A stretch of DNA of 64,000 nt from Streptomyces sp. CB02056 (lineage in GTDB: Bacteria > Actinomycetota > Actinomycetes > Streptomycetales > Streptomycetaceae), in contig NZ_LIPD01000002.1 of the NCBI RefSeq assembly GCF_001905545.1, positions 1 to 64,000 of the forward strand, read 5' to 3'. The notes beneath the pieces are model-generated. The model was given only the letters and a program-made list of their open reading frames with translations, ran no database searches and was not told the DNA's origin. The position numbers were made by a program, and so were the translations under genes. Positions 1 through 6,773 of the stretch are shown piece after piece; position 1 is the first letter of the stretch, and every line of letters begins with the position of its first letter.

Positions 1-46
1 AACGACCCGCTCTTTTTGAAGAGCGTGCGGTTGACAGTTTCATAGT

Positions 47-165
47 GTTTCGGTGGTCATAGCGTGAGGGAAACGCCCGGTTACATTCCGAACCCGGAAG
101 CTAAGCCTTACAGCGCCGATGGTACTGCAGGGGGGACCCTGTGGGAGAGTAGGACGCCGCCGAAC
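47..165 (+). rRNA. rrf: 5S ribosomal RNA
   Basis: The sequence has the conserved actinobacterial 5S layout: a terminal stem that begins GTTTCGGTGG and closes with CCGCCGAAC, the loop segment CCGAACCCGGAAGCTAAGC, and the late segment GGGAGAGTAGGACGCC. Length is about 119 nt, as expected. It is the last gene of an rRNA operon whose 23S gene must lie just left of the window; positions 1-46 are the 23S-5S spacer. A strong terminator follows directly. The exact ends could be off by 1-3 nt. Confidence 0.95.
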
Positions 166-175
166 AATTCTTCAG

Positions 176-210
176 AAGAACCCCCATCCGGGTCCCGGAT
201 GGGGGTTCTT
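176..210 (+). terminator. rRNA operon intrinsic terminator
   Basis: This is a perfect 16-bp inverted repeat (AAGAACCCCCATCCGG / CCGGATGGGGGTTCTT) with a 3-nt loop, starting about 10 nt after the 5S RNA. The right arm ends in TTCTT. It is what would be expected at the end of an rrn operon. Confidence 0.93.
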
Positions 211-298
211 CGCGTTTTCAGGGACTCTTCGCGTTTCCGGGCCGGCTGCGGGGCGGAGCGACGGTCAACGCGCGCGGTAGGCCAGAGCTCCCGGCTGG

Positions 299-329
299 TT
301 GACTCTCCCATCGTGGGAGAGCCGAGGGT
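299..329 (+). promoter_or_regulatory. MerR-type promoter/operator with central dyad
   Basis: A -35-like TTGACT (299-304) is followed by a perfect 8-bp inverted repeat CTCTCCCA-TCG-TGGGAGAG (303-321). A weak -10-like GAGGGT (324-329) sits 19 bp after the -35. An overlong 19-bp spacer holding a dyad is the hallmark of MerR-activated promoters. The site lies only 8 nt before the start of the MerR gene, so autoregulation is the simple inference. Confidence 0.6.
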
Positions 330-336
330 GGGGCAC

Positions 337-1911
337 ATGCACGTCGACGACAGGGTGCTGTGGAGCATCGGAGAGGTCGCGGGGAAGACCGGGCTGTCGG
401 TGAAGCTCATCCGGCACTGGTCCGATCTGGGCCTCGTGCCACCGGCCCGACGCACGGCCGCCGGGTACCGGGTCTACGACGCGGAGTCCGTGGCCCGCCT
501 GGAGCTGGCACGGACGCTGCGGGACCTCGGGCTCGGCCTGCCGGCTATCCGCGAAGTCCTCGACCGGGAGCACACCTTGGCGGAGGTGGCCGCGGTCCAC
601 GTCGACGTGCTGGAGACGCGGATCCGCCTGCTGCGCGCGCAACAGGCGGTCCTGCGCTCCGCCGCCCGTCGCGAAACCACTGCCGAAGGACTCGCCTTCA
701 TGAACCGCACCGCCCGACTGTCCGCTGCCGAACGCCGGAAGACCATCCACGAGTTCGTGACCGGGACGCTCGCCGGCCTGGACGTACCGACCTACCGCAG
801 CGGCCTGCTGGCCGCCACCCCGGAGCTGCCCGACGACCCCACGGACGCGCAGGTCGACGCCTGGATCGAACTGGGCGAGCTGGTGGCCGATCCCGAACTG
901 CGGGGCGCGATGCGGCGCATGGCGCAGTACGCGGCCGAACACGCCCCCGGCGAGCACGATGACGCCACACTCCAGGAGGCACAGCGGGTCACCGACTACT
1001 GGACGGGGCGGGTGGACGAGGCCATCCGGGACGGGATCGCGCCGGACTCGCCCGCGGCGGAACCCGTTGTCGCGGCCGTCGTCGAGAAGTGGCTCCCCAC
1101 CCAGGCGCGGACCGTCGACGGGGTCCGCACCGACGGCGCGCCGGCCCGGAACCTGCTGCTCGAACAACTCGGCATCGTCTCCGTCCCGTGCGTCGAGCGG
1201 TACTGGCAGCTGCTCTGCCTCATCAACGGCCAACCGGCGCGGCCGAGTCTGGAGACGGCGGGCAACTGGCTGAAGACCGCCCTGCGTGCCAATCCCGAAC
1301 CCGGACGCCGCGCCGCCGATCTCGACGCGCTGTACGACTCCGGAGCCGAGGCCTGGGAGCCGGTGGGTCTGATCGCCGCCTGCGAGCGAGTCCTCCAGGC
1401 CGTGGGTGACCTCGTCAGCGCCGTCGACCCGAGCCGCCTCGACGGGCCGACACCGTGCGCCGACTGGGACGTCCGCGCCTTGCTGGACCACCTGGTCTGG
1501 GAGAACCTGATGTGGGCCGGCCTGGCGGACGGGAGGCCCCGGTCCGATGCCGCCGCGGATCACCTGGGCGGTGATCATGTCGCGGCGTTCCGGACCGCCG
1601 CCCAGCGGACGCTCACGGCCTTTCGCCGGCCCGGCATGCTCGACCGGCGGTACGGGCCGGCGCCGGGCCGACGTCTCGTCGAGCAGTTGGTCATCGAAAT
1701 GCTGGTCCACGGTTGGGACTTGGCCGAAGCCATCGGACACCCGCGCGACCTGGTCCCGGACATTGCGACGGTGGCCATGCCCGTGGTGCGGGAGATCTAC
1801 GCGGGCCTGCCGCGGACGGAAGGCGGCTCCTTCGCCCCGCCCCGGCCCGCGCCCCACGACGCGACCGCCCTCGACCGTCTGGCCGCCCACCTCGGTCGCG
1901 CCGTCGCCTGA
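337..1911 (+). CDS. MerR-family regulator fused to a DinB/mycothiol-dependent-isomerase-like domain
   Basis: The 524-residue protein starts at ATG 337, where MerR homology begins (LWSIGEVAGKTGLSVKLIRHW). Residues about 6-75 are a MerR winged helix-turn-helix. The middle third (about 80-340) is helical, with no domain I can name. Residues about 345-520 look like the TIGR03086/MDMPI-N DinB four-helix fold: PTPCADWDVRALLDHLVWEN and, later, EMLVHGWDLAEAIGHP, with histidines suited to metal binding. Typical MerR proteins have 120-280 residues, so this is a true one-frame fusion. In the families, MerR domains sense small molecules or stress, and DinB-like domains often use mycothiol or bind metal. 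That the second domain is the sensor or an enzyme coupled to it is inference. A palindromic operator lies just upstream and a strong hairpin just downstream, suggesting a self-contained autoregulated unit. Confidence 0.85.
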   Translation: MHVDDRVLWSIGEVAGKTGLSVKLIRHWSDLGLVPPARRTAAGYRVYDAESVARLELARTLRDLGLGLPAIREVLDREHTLAEVAAVHVDVLETRIRLLRAQQAVLRSAARRETTAEGLAFMNRTARLSAAERRKTIHEFVTGTLAGLDVPTYRSGLLAATPELPDDPTDAQVDAWIELGELVADPELRGAMRRMAQYAAEHAPGEHDDATLQEAQRVTDYWTGRVDEAIRDGIAPDSPAAEPVVAAVVEKWLPTQARTVDGVRTDGAPARNLLLEQLGIVSVPCVERYWQLLCLINGQPARPSLETAGNWLKTALRANPEPGRRAADLDALYDSGAEAWEPVGLIAACERVLQAVGDLVSAVDPSRLDGPTPCADWDVRALLDHLVWENLMWAGLADGRPRSDAAADHLGGDHVAAFRTAAQRTLTAFRRPGMLDRRYGPAPGRRLVEQLVIEMLVHGWDLAEAIGHPRDLVPDIATVAMPVVREIYAGLPRTEGGSFAPPRPAPHDATALDRLAAHLGRAVA

Positions 1912-1933
1912 GCAACGGCGGGGGTGGACAAGA

Positions 1934-1970
1934 CCCCGCCCGCTCGTTGGAGGCCAACGAGCGGGCGGGG
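1934..1970. terminator. Strong hairpin terminator, no U-tract
   Basis: This is a perfect 17-bp stem (CCCCGCCCGCTCGTTGG and its complement) with an AGG loop. It begins 22 nt after the MerR fusion gene and lies between convergent genes, so it can serve both strands. The lack of a T-run is normal in high-GC actinomycetes. Confidence 0.85.
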
Positions 1971-2036
1971 AAGAGCGGCAGGGCTCGTGCTTGCTGGTGG
2001 GCTCCGCGAACAGCGCTGCGGGTGCTGCGAGTTCGG

Positions 2037-2987
2037 TCAGTGCCAGCCGGTTCGGTGCTCGATCCACGTCCGGCCGATGGCGGCCATGGAGGCCTGGTAG
2101 CCGCGCAGGTACGGCACCCCCGGCGGGGCCGGGAGCCTGGAGTTCAGCTCCCAGTAGCCGGCCTGGGCCACCGCGAAGGAGGTGATCGCGTCCGGCGGGG
2201 CGGCGGCCCACGAGGCCACGGGTGCGAGCAGGGCTTCGGCCTGGGCCGGGGTGTGGCCGGCGCGGATCAGCTGGGTGACGAGGAAGGCCGGGTCGATCCA
2301 GGCGGCGCCCTGGTGGAGGTAGGCCCAGTCGATGGCGAGGGCGTCGTCACCGCGCATGAGCATGTTGTCGGCGCGCAGGTCCGCGTGGAGGAGGCAGACC
2401 CCGGCGGATGCGGCGTGCCAGTCGTGCTCGACGGCCGCGAGCTGCTCGATGTGCCGGGTGGACCACGGGTCGAGCTCGGCTTGCTGGTCGGCGAGAGCCC
2501 GCCAGCTGCGGGAGCCGCCCCCGAGGACGGAGACGATGGACGGGGCGTCGGGGATCGGCGACGGGCTGACCGCCCTGGGGAGTCGGTCGAGCAGCCGGAC
2601 GACGGCGGGGAGGTCGGCCGACCCGGGGCTGAGGTCCGGGTGGCCGCCGCCGACGTCCTCGAAGGCCATCAGCAGCCATCCGCCGGCCTCCCAGGAGACG
2701 AGCATCCTCGGCACGGGGACCTGCCGGGTCAGGCTTCGGTTGATGGCTGCCTCGGCGGCGTACCTCCCGTGGACGGGGTGGTCGGTGGCGGCGCCCTTGA
2801 GGAAGACGGCCCGGCCGTCGGCGAGGGTGGCGCGGACCGCCAGGCCGGGGCTGAACCCGCCGGCCTGGGTCCGGGCGTCGATGACCGGTGCGCCGAGGTG
2901 GGTCTCGACGGACTCCTGTGCCGGGAGGGGGAGTTCATCCCAGGACGGCCTCACGGAGGTCGGGGAGCAGGGATCGTTCGGGGTCAC
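2037..2987 (-). CDS. Aminoglycoside phosphotransferase (APH)-family kinase
   Basis: The 316-residue protein has the APH/choline-kinase fold signatures: the Brenner-type catalytic loop HADLRADN with Asp at about residue 203 and Asn at 208, and the metal-binding DW at about Asp220 (AIDWAYL). An N-terminal lobe lysine is in VFLKGAA. A GTG start at 2987 is chosen because AGGAAG lies six bases upstream. The family transfers phosphate from ATP to hydroxyls of small molecules such as antibiotics, sugars or choline. The substrate cannot be read from sequence, so a resistance role should not be assumed. It lies about 70 bp downstream of a DUF397/XRE pair on the same strand and may be cotranscribed with it. 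Confidence 0.85.
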   Translation of the reverse strand: MTPNDPCSPTSVRPSWDELPLPAQESVETHLGAPVIDARTQAGGFSPGLAVRATLADGRAVFLKGAATDHPVHGRYAAEAAINRSLTRQVPVPRMLVSWEAGGWLLMAFEDVGGGHPDLSPGSADLPAVVRLLDRLPRAVSPSPIPDAPSIVSVLGGGSRSWRALADQQAELDPWSTRHIEQLAAVEHDWHAASAGVCLLHADLRADNMLMRGDDALAIDWAYLHQGAAWIDPAFLVTQLIRAGHTPAQAEALLAPVASWAAAPPDAITSFAVAQAGYWELNSRLPAPPGVPYLRGYQASMAAIGRTWIEHRTGWH

Positions 2988-3054
2988 GGTGACTTCCTGC
3001 GGCAGAGACAGGGGGCGGGATGGTGGTAGCGCCGTCCCGCCCCCGTCGCGTGGT

Positions 3055-3255
3055 TCAGATGAGGTGGTCGAACTCGCCGGCCTTGGCGCCGAGGAGGAAG
3101 GCGCGGAGCTTCGTGGTCGAGGTGGTGACGATGACGGAGGGGTCGTCCGACTCGCGGAGGTAGCAGAGGTTGTCGGCGCCGTGGGCCAGTTCCAGACAGG
3201 AATTGCCGGCATCGCCGCCACTGAACGATGACTTCTGCCAGGAGAATCCAGCCAT
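3055..3255 (-). CDS. DUF397 small protein
   Basis: This 66-residue protein shows the DUF397 pattern: WQKSSFSGG near the N-terminus, a middle CLELA segment, and a C-terminal TTKLRAFLLGAKAGEFDHL resembling the family's F..FL..AK.GEFD. DUF397 proteins are almost confined to actinomycetes and are usually paired with an XRE-DUF5753 regulator, as here: the regulator ends 12 bp upstream on the same strand. Some pairs have been proposed to act like toxin-antitoxin or anti-regulator couples. For this copy the function is unknown. Confidence 0.92.
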   Translation of the reverse strand: MAGFSWQKSSFSGGDAGNSCLELAHGADNLCYLRESDDPSVIVTTSTTKLRAFLLGAKAGEFDHLI

Positions 3256-3267
3256 CCGAGGCGCCTC

Positions 3268-4149
3268 TCATGTTTGTAGGGTGTAGAGGAGATGTTGAAG
3301 AATCCCCCACGAGTTTCGCGAGTTGGCGGAAGCCGCCACGTCGACGGCCGGCAGTGCGATCTCGCTCAGCTGTTGGAACTTCCATTCGTACGCCGCAATG
3401 CTCTCAGGGTCGCTCTGGTGCTCGGCTCGCCCGGGTACATCCAGCAGGATGGTTGCGAGGTCAAGGCATCCGGGGTCGCACAGCACGAAGGGGCCTGACT
3501 GAGGAGGCTTCCTCGTAGCTGTGAAGGGGAGGACCTGGATGGTGACGTTGGGGCGTTCAGCCATGTTCAGCAGGTGGTCCAGCTGAGCCCTCATGACTTC
3601 CACACCAGGGAAGAGCATCCGCAGAGCTGCTTCATGGATGACGAATCGAAACTGCCGCTGCTCTTCGTTCTCCAGGATCCGCTGGCGATCCATGCGGAAC
3701 TGGATGGCCGTCGCCAGATCCCAATGCCCGTTGCGGTAGGCGTCCTTGTAGATGGCCTCGGCGTATTCAGGTAGTTGGAGCAGCCCGGGAACGTACAGAG
3801 TCTCGAAGTTGCGCAGAGTGACAGTTCGGTCTTCGAGTTCGGCCAGGTCGAGCGACAGGTCGGGCACCCGGCCCTTGTAGGTGCTCCACCAGCCTTTGCC
3901 GTTGCTGGCTCCGAGAGCGTGCAGCAGCGCGATGTAGGTCTCATCCGTGCACCCGTAGCCTTGGAGCAAGACCGAGAGTCGCTCCGGGTCGAGCGCCGTT
4001 CGAGCTGCCTCGATGTGGCTCAGCTGCGGGCCCGCGATGCCGATGAGGGCGCCGGCGTCCTTGACCGCCAGGCCTGCGGCCTCGCGCAACCTTCTCAGCT
4101 CAGCGCCGAACCGCCGCTGTCGCTCGCTGATTTGGGTCCTGAGTGCCAA
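3268..4149 (-). CDS. XRE-family regulator with DUF5753 domain
   Basis: The 293-residue protein has an N-terminal helix-turn-helix at about residues 16-70 (RRFGAELRRLREAAGLAVKD then GPQLSHIEAART). A DUF5753 ligand/partner domain follows from about 105 onward (FETLYVPGLLQLPEYAEAIY and, later, NVTIQVLPFTA). The start is TTG at 4149, preceded by GGAAGGA at good spacing; longer in-frame starts lack this. It is BldB/WhiJ-associated in type: such regulators commonly work with a DUF397 partner, which is the next gene. The gene is divergent from an ATPase-containing mini-operon across about 180 bp. Confidence 0.92.
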   Translation of the reverse strand: MALRTQISERQRRFGAELRRLREAAGLAVKDAGALIGIAGPQLSHIEAARTALDPERLSVLLQGYGCTDETYIALLHALGASNGKGWWSTYKGRVPDLSLDLAELEDRTVTLRNFETLYVPGLLQLPEYAEAIYKDAYRNGHWDLATAIQFRMDRQRILENEEQRQFRFVIHEAALRMLFPGVEVMRAQLDHLLNMAERPNVTIQVLPFTATRKPPQSGPFVLCDPGCLDLATILLDVPGRAEHQSDPESIAAYEWKFQQLSEIALPAVDVAASANSRNSWGILQHLLYTLQT

Positions 4150-4330
4150 GGGGGTTCCTTCCGTGTCGGGCCAGTCTCCACCCACACGAGTGAGCTTAGC
4201 CAAGTTGGGGGAGACATCTCGGCGATCAGGTTGCACGCGTGTGACCGACGGTCCTACTCTCAGTGTTGCACCGATCACGTGACGGAGTGTCTGCTTCGTC
4301 GATTCCCCTCTTCCTCCCTTGGGGTCTCTC

Positions 4331-4696
4331 ATGCGTGCCTGCAACCTTCCGGACTGGTCCACCGCTCGTTCCGAGCTCTCCGACCTCCTCGTCTCGGCCG
4401 GGTGGCGACCGTCCGTCATCTCCGACGCCGAACTCGCCCTCCACGAAGTCTTCGTCAACGCCTGGCGGCACGGGGGCACCCTTGCCCCCATGGTCGTGCT
4501 GGCCCTCACCGGCCCCCGTCTGCGGGTCTCGGTCGCGGACAACAACCCGATCTTCCCCACCTTCCACCTCCCCACGGACCCGCTCGCCTCCTCCGGCCGG
4601 GGCCTCTTCCTCGTCCGTGCCCTCACCCACCGCCTCGGCGCCGAGCCCCGCAAGACGGGCAAGGTCGTCTGGTTCGAACTGGAGGCCTCCGCGTGA
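4331..4696 (+). CDS. HATPase_c anti-sigma/regulatory ATP-binding protein
   Basis: This 121-residue protein resembles the single-domain GHKL ATPases of the RsbW/SpoIIAB-like HATPase_c_2 group. It has an N-box (ALHEVFVNAWRHGG), a G1-type VADNNPIFPTF and a G2-type SSGRGLFLVRALTHRLG. Such proteins phosphorylate anti-anti-sigma partners or bind regulators. In streptomycetes many sit next to XRE-DUF397 pairs, as here. ATG 4331 is chosen over TTG 4319 because the homology begins at the ATG. It overlaps the next gene by 4 bp (GTGA), indicating translational coupling. Confidence 0.85.
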   Translation: MRACNLPDWSTARSELSDLLVSAGWRPSVISDAELALHEVFVNAWRHGGTLAPMVVLALTGPRLRVSVADNNPIFPTFHLPTDPLASSGRGLFLVRALTHRLGAEPRKTGKVVWFELEASA

Positions 4697-4947
4697 ACCG
4701 TCGCCGCTTCCCCATGCAGCCCACCGACCCCCGCATCCGGGGCTACACCGAGGACCAGGTCCGCATCCTCCTCGCCGAACTCCAGGAGCGCGGCCGCGCG
4801 TTCGGCCTGATCTTCCCCTCCGCCACCACGGACACGACCATGGACGGCCGCGTCCTGGTCGCCTTCAACACGGCGCCCGCCTCGACGCTGATGAACCTCC
4901 TCACCCTCCTCTTCGACGCCGACCGCGAGCGCTCGTGCGGTTCCTGA
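4693..4947 (+). CDS. Small hypothetical protein, coupled to the ATPase gene
   Basis: This is an 84-residue protein starting at GTG in the GTGA overlap with the ATPase gene; an internal ATG at 4714 is the alternative. No domain was recognised. It is soluble and charged at both ends, with a middle (GRVLVAFNTAPASTLMNLLTLLF) that could be amphipathic. Codon bias matches neighbouring genes and the overlaps on both sides support a real translated frame. Confidence 0.6.
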   Translation: MNRRRFPMQPTDPRIRGYTEDQVRILLAELQERGRAFGLIFPSATTDTTMDGRVLVAFNTAPASTLMNLLTLLFDADRERSCGS

Positions 4948-5051
4948 TCGCCGCCGCCTTCCTCTCCCTCCTCGCCCTGGCGTTCGCCACCGTCGCCCTG
5001 GGCGTCGTCACCACGCTCAAGCTTGCAAGGCCCGACCAAGAGGAGACCTGA
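4935..5051 (+). CDS. Single-pass membrane micropeptide
   Basis: This is a 38-residue frame from GTG 4935 to the TGA ending at 5051. It consists almost wholly of one hydrophobic helix (FLIAAAFLSLLALAFATVA) with a short charged tail (LARPDQEET). It overlaps the end of the preceding gene by 13 bp and is followed after 1 bp by the next start, so it fits the tightly packed mini-operon 4331-5346. Function unknown; it could be a membrane tether or a chance frame. Confidence 0.5.
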   Translation: MRFLIAAAFLSLLALAFATVALGVVTTLKLARPDQEET

Positions 5052-5052
5052 C

Positions 5053-5346
5053 GTGCCCGACCCCGTCCTCGACCCGGCCGCCGACCCCGACGTCCTCAAC
5101 GCCCTCGCCGCCTCCCACTACGCCGTCGCCCCGCCCGTCCCCGACGACTTCGACTGGCCCAAGCTCGAGACCTTCGTCCACGACCTCGGCTTCGCCGCCG
5201 ACGACTCCGACACCGCCCTCAACCTCTACCGCCTGCTCTTCGCCGTCCAGCGCGTCGCCTACCGCGAGGCCGCCGGCCGTAACTCGCCCTGGCAGGCGAC
5301 CCGGTTGCACCCCCGGGTCGCCCACGGAGGACCGGGGCCGCAGTAG
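5053..5346 (+). CDS. Hypothetical protein, last of the mini-operon
   Basis: This is a 97-residue protein from GTG 5053, one base after the preceding stop and preceded by GAGGAGA. Its acidic, alanine-rich N-terminal half contains DDFDWPKLETFVHDLGF and a helical LNLYRLLFAVQRVAYREAAG. I do not recognise a family. The start spacing and strong SD make it a convincing gene. Confidence 0.6.
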   Translation: MPDPVLDPAADPDVLNALAASHYAVAPPVPDDFDWPKLETFVHDLGFAADDSDTALNLYRLLFAVQRVAYREAAGRNSPWQATRLHPRVAHGGPGPQ

Positions 5347-5381
5347 ACGGCCGCGCCGAAGCCGGCTGGCAGCATGTCTCC

Positions 5382-6323
5382 ATGGACGCAGTGGACTTCA
5401 CCGATTTCGTCGTGCGGCGCGGCACCGAGTCGGACGCGGACGCGCTGATCCGTATCGACTCCGTCGCCCTCGAAGGCGACGAGGAGCGGGCGGCGAGCAT
5501 CCGGCGGTGGTGCCGGCAGGCCCCGGGCCCGGTGCTCGTGGCCGAAGACGCGTCCGGGCTCCTCGGCTACTGCGTCACCGAGTACACGTTCTTCGAGCAG
5601 GGCTTCGTCACGATGCTGATGGTCTCGCCCGCCGCGCGCGGCAGGGGCGTCGGCCGCCGGCTGCTGGACGCCGCGGCGGCCTCCTGCGAGACCCCGAAGC
5701 TGTTCACCTCGACCAACGTCTCCAACCAGCCGATGCGACGGCTCCTGCACCGGGCCGGGTGGCAGCCGGTCGGCCTCGTCCAGGGCCTCGACGAGGGTGA
5801 TCCGGAACTGTTCCACCTGTACCGGCCGCAGGCGTCCCGGCCGGGTCCTCCCTCGCGGACAGAGGCCGAGTCCGAGGCAGCGGCCCGCCTCGACAGCGCC
5901 TGGGAGTGGTGGGGCGCCGCCATCGAGGACGCCCAGGAGGGCCACTGGATCCGCACCCCCGTCGAGCGCCGGGTGATGGACGACCTCGCCGCCGCGACCG
6001 TCGGACTCGGGTACCTGGACCCGTCCGTCGAACTCCCCCTGCGCAACCGCCTCTGCCGCATCGCCACCTGGGCGGGCGCGGTGCGGCTCGCCGCCCGGGC
6101 CGGCGGGTGGGAGCTCGCCCCCGTCACCGGAGCGGCCCCGCCCCGCCCGGCGGGGATGGCCGAACTGCTCTCCGCCGTCCACGCGGTGGGGGAGCAGGGC
6201 GAGGCCTGGCTGCGGCGGCTACCCGCCGACGGGCCGCCACCGCCCCGGGCGCTCGCCGGGTGCGAGACCTTCCTGTTCGGCCCGGGCTCGGCGGAGGACC
6301 TCCGCCAGTTCTTCTACGACTGA
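5382..6323 (+). CDS. GNAT acetyltransferase with a C-terminal extension of unknown function
   Basis: The 313-residue protein has a GNAT domain in its first about 150 residues: beta-strand VVRRGTESDADALIRI, then the acetyl-CoA pyrophosphate loop RGRGVGRRLLDAA at about 86-98, then FTSTNVSNQPMRRLLHRAGW. The second half (about 155-313), starting after a Pro-rich linker, contains EWWGAAIEDAQEGHW and a run of helices. It is not a second GNAT that I can recognise. GNAT proteins transfer an acetyl group from acetyl-CoA to amines or protein N-termini; the substrate is unknown here. It stands alone, 35 bp after the preceding gene. Confidence 0.8.
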   Translation: MDAVDFTDFVVRRGTESDADALIRIDSVALEGDEERAASIRRWCRQAPGPVLVAEDASGLLGYCVTEYTFFEQGFVTMLMVSPAARGRGVGRRLLDAAAASCETPKLFTSTNVSNQPMRRLLHRAGWQPVGLVQGLDEGDPELFHLYRPQASRPGPPSRTEAESEAAARLDSAWEWWGAAIEDAQEGHWIRTPVERRVMDDLAAATVGLGYLDPSVELPLRNRLCRIATWAGAVRLAARAGGWELAPVTGAAPPRPAGMAELLSAVHAVGEQGEAWLRRLPADGPPPPRALAGCETFLFGPGSAEDLRQFFYD

Positions 6324-6414
6324 GGGCCCGGAGCACCCCGGAGCCACCCGGCACGGCCGCACCCGTGCACCGGCGCAGTGGACCCGGGTCCGGCTCCTGG
6401 GCCGCTGGGACATC

Positions 6415-6687
6415 ATGGGCCGAGGCGCGGCATCGGCGTTCCTCGGCGTGCGCTCGGGCCACCCAGGCTTCGGCATGATGGCCCTGGACAGCAGCGTGTA
6501 CGTCGGCGCCTCGACGGGCGAGACCGGCATCGACGTGCTCGCGGTGCGCGACCCGGACCGCTCGGAGAACGTCCTGCGACACCTGGAGTGGATCGCGCGT
6601 CACGACGGTCGTTTCTCCAACCGCGAGGAACGAGAGCGTGCCGCCGCCTGGCTCGCCGCCCGTTCGGGAGGCCTTCCGCTCCCCTGA
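6415..6687 (+). CDS. Short hypothetical protein, possibly a gene remnant
   Basis: This is a 90-residue frame from ATG 6415. Its translation is protein-like rather than a shadow: VYVGASTGETGIDVLAVRDP followed by a charged helical stretch ERERAAAWLAARSG. The reading frame stays open upstream of the ATG without another start, giving plausible residues (TRVRLLGRWDI). It may therefore be the C-terminal remnant of a longer gene. No clear SD is visible. No family recognised. Confidence 0.4.
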   Translation: MGRGAASAFLGVRSGHPGFGMMALDSSVYVGASTGETGIDVLAVRDPDRSENVLRHLEWIARHDGRFSNREERERAAAWLAARSGGLPLP

Positions 6688-6773
6688 TGGCGAGGTGATG
6701 GACAGCCGGGCTCCCGGGTGCGGACCATGAATTCCGGATGTGAGGCCGTGCGGGCGCGTGGACACCCCTGTGG

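Noticed and set aside
2037..2987. Antibiotic-resistance APH gene
   Set aside because: The fold is shared by many small-molecule kinases; nothing in sequence or context shows an aminoglycoside substrate.
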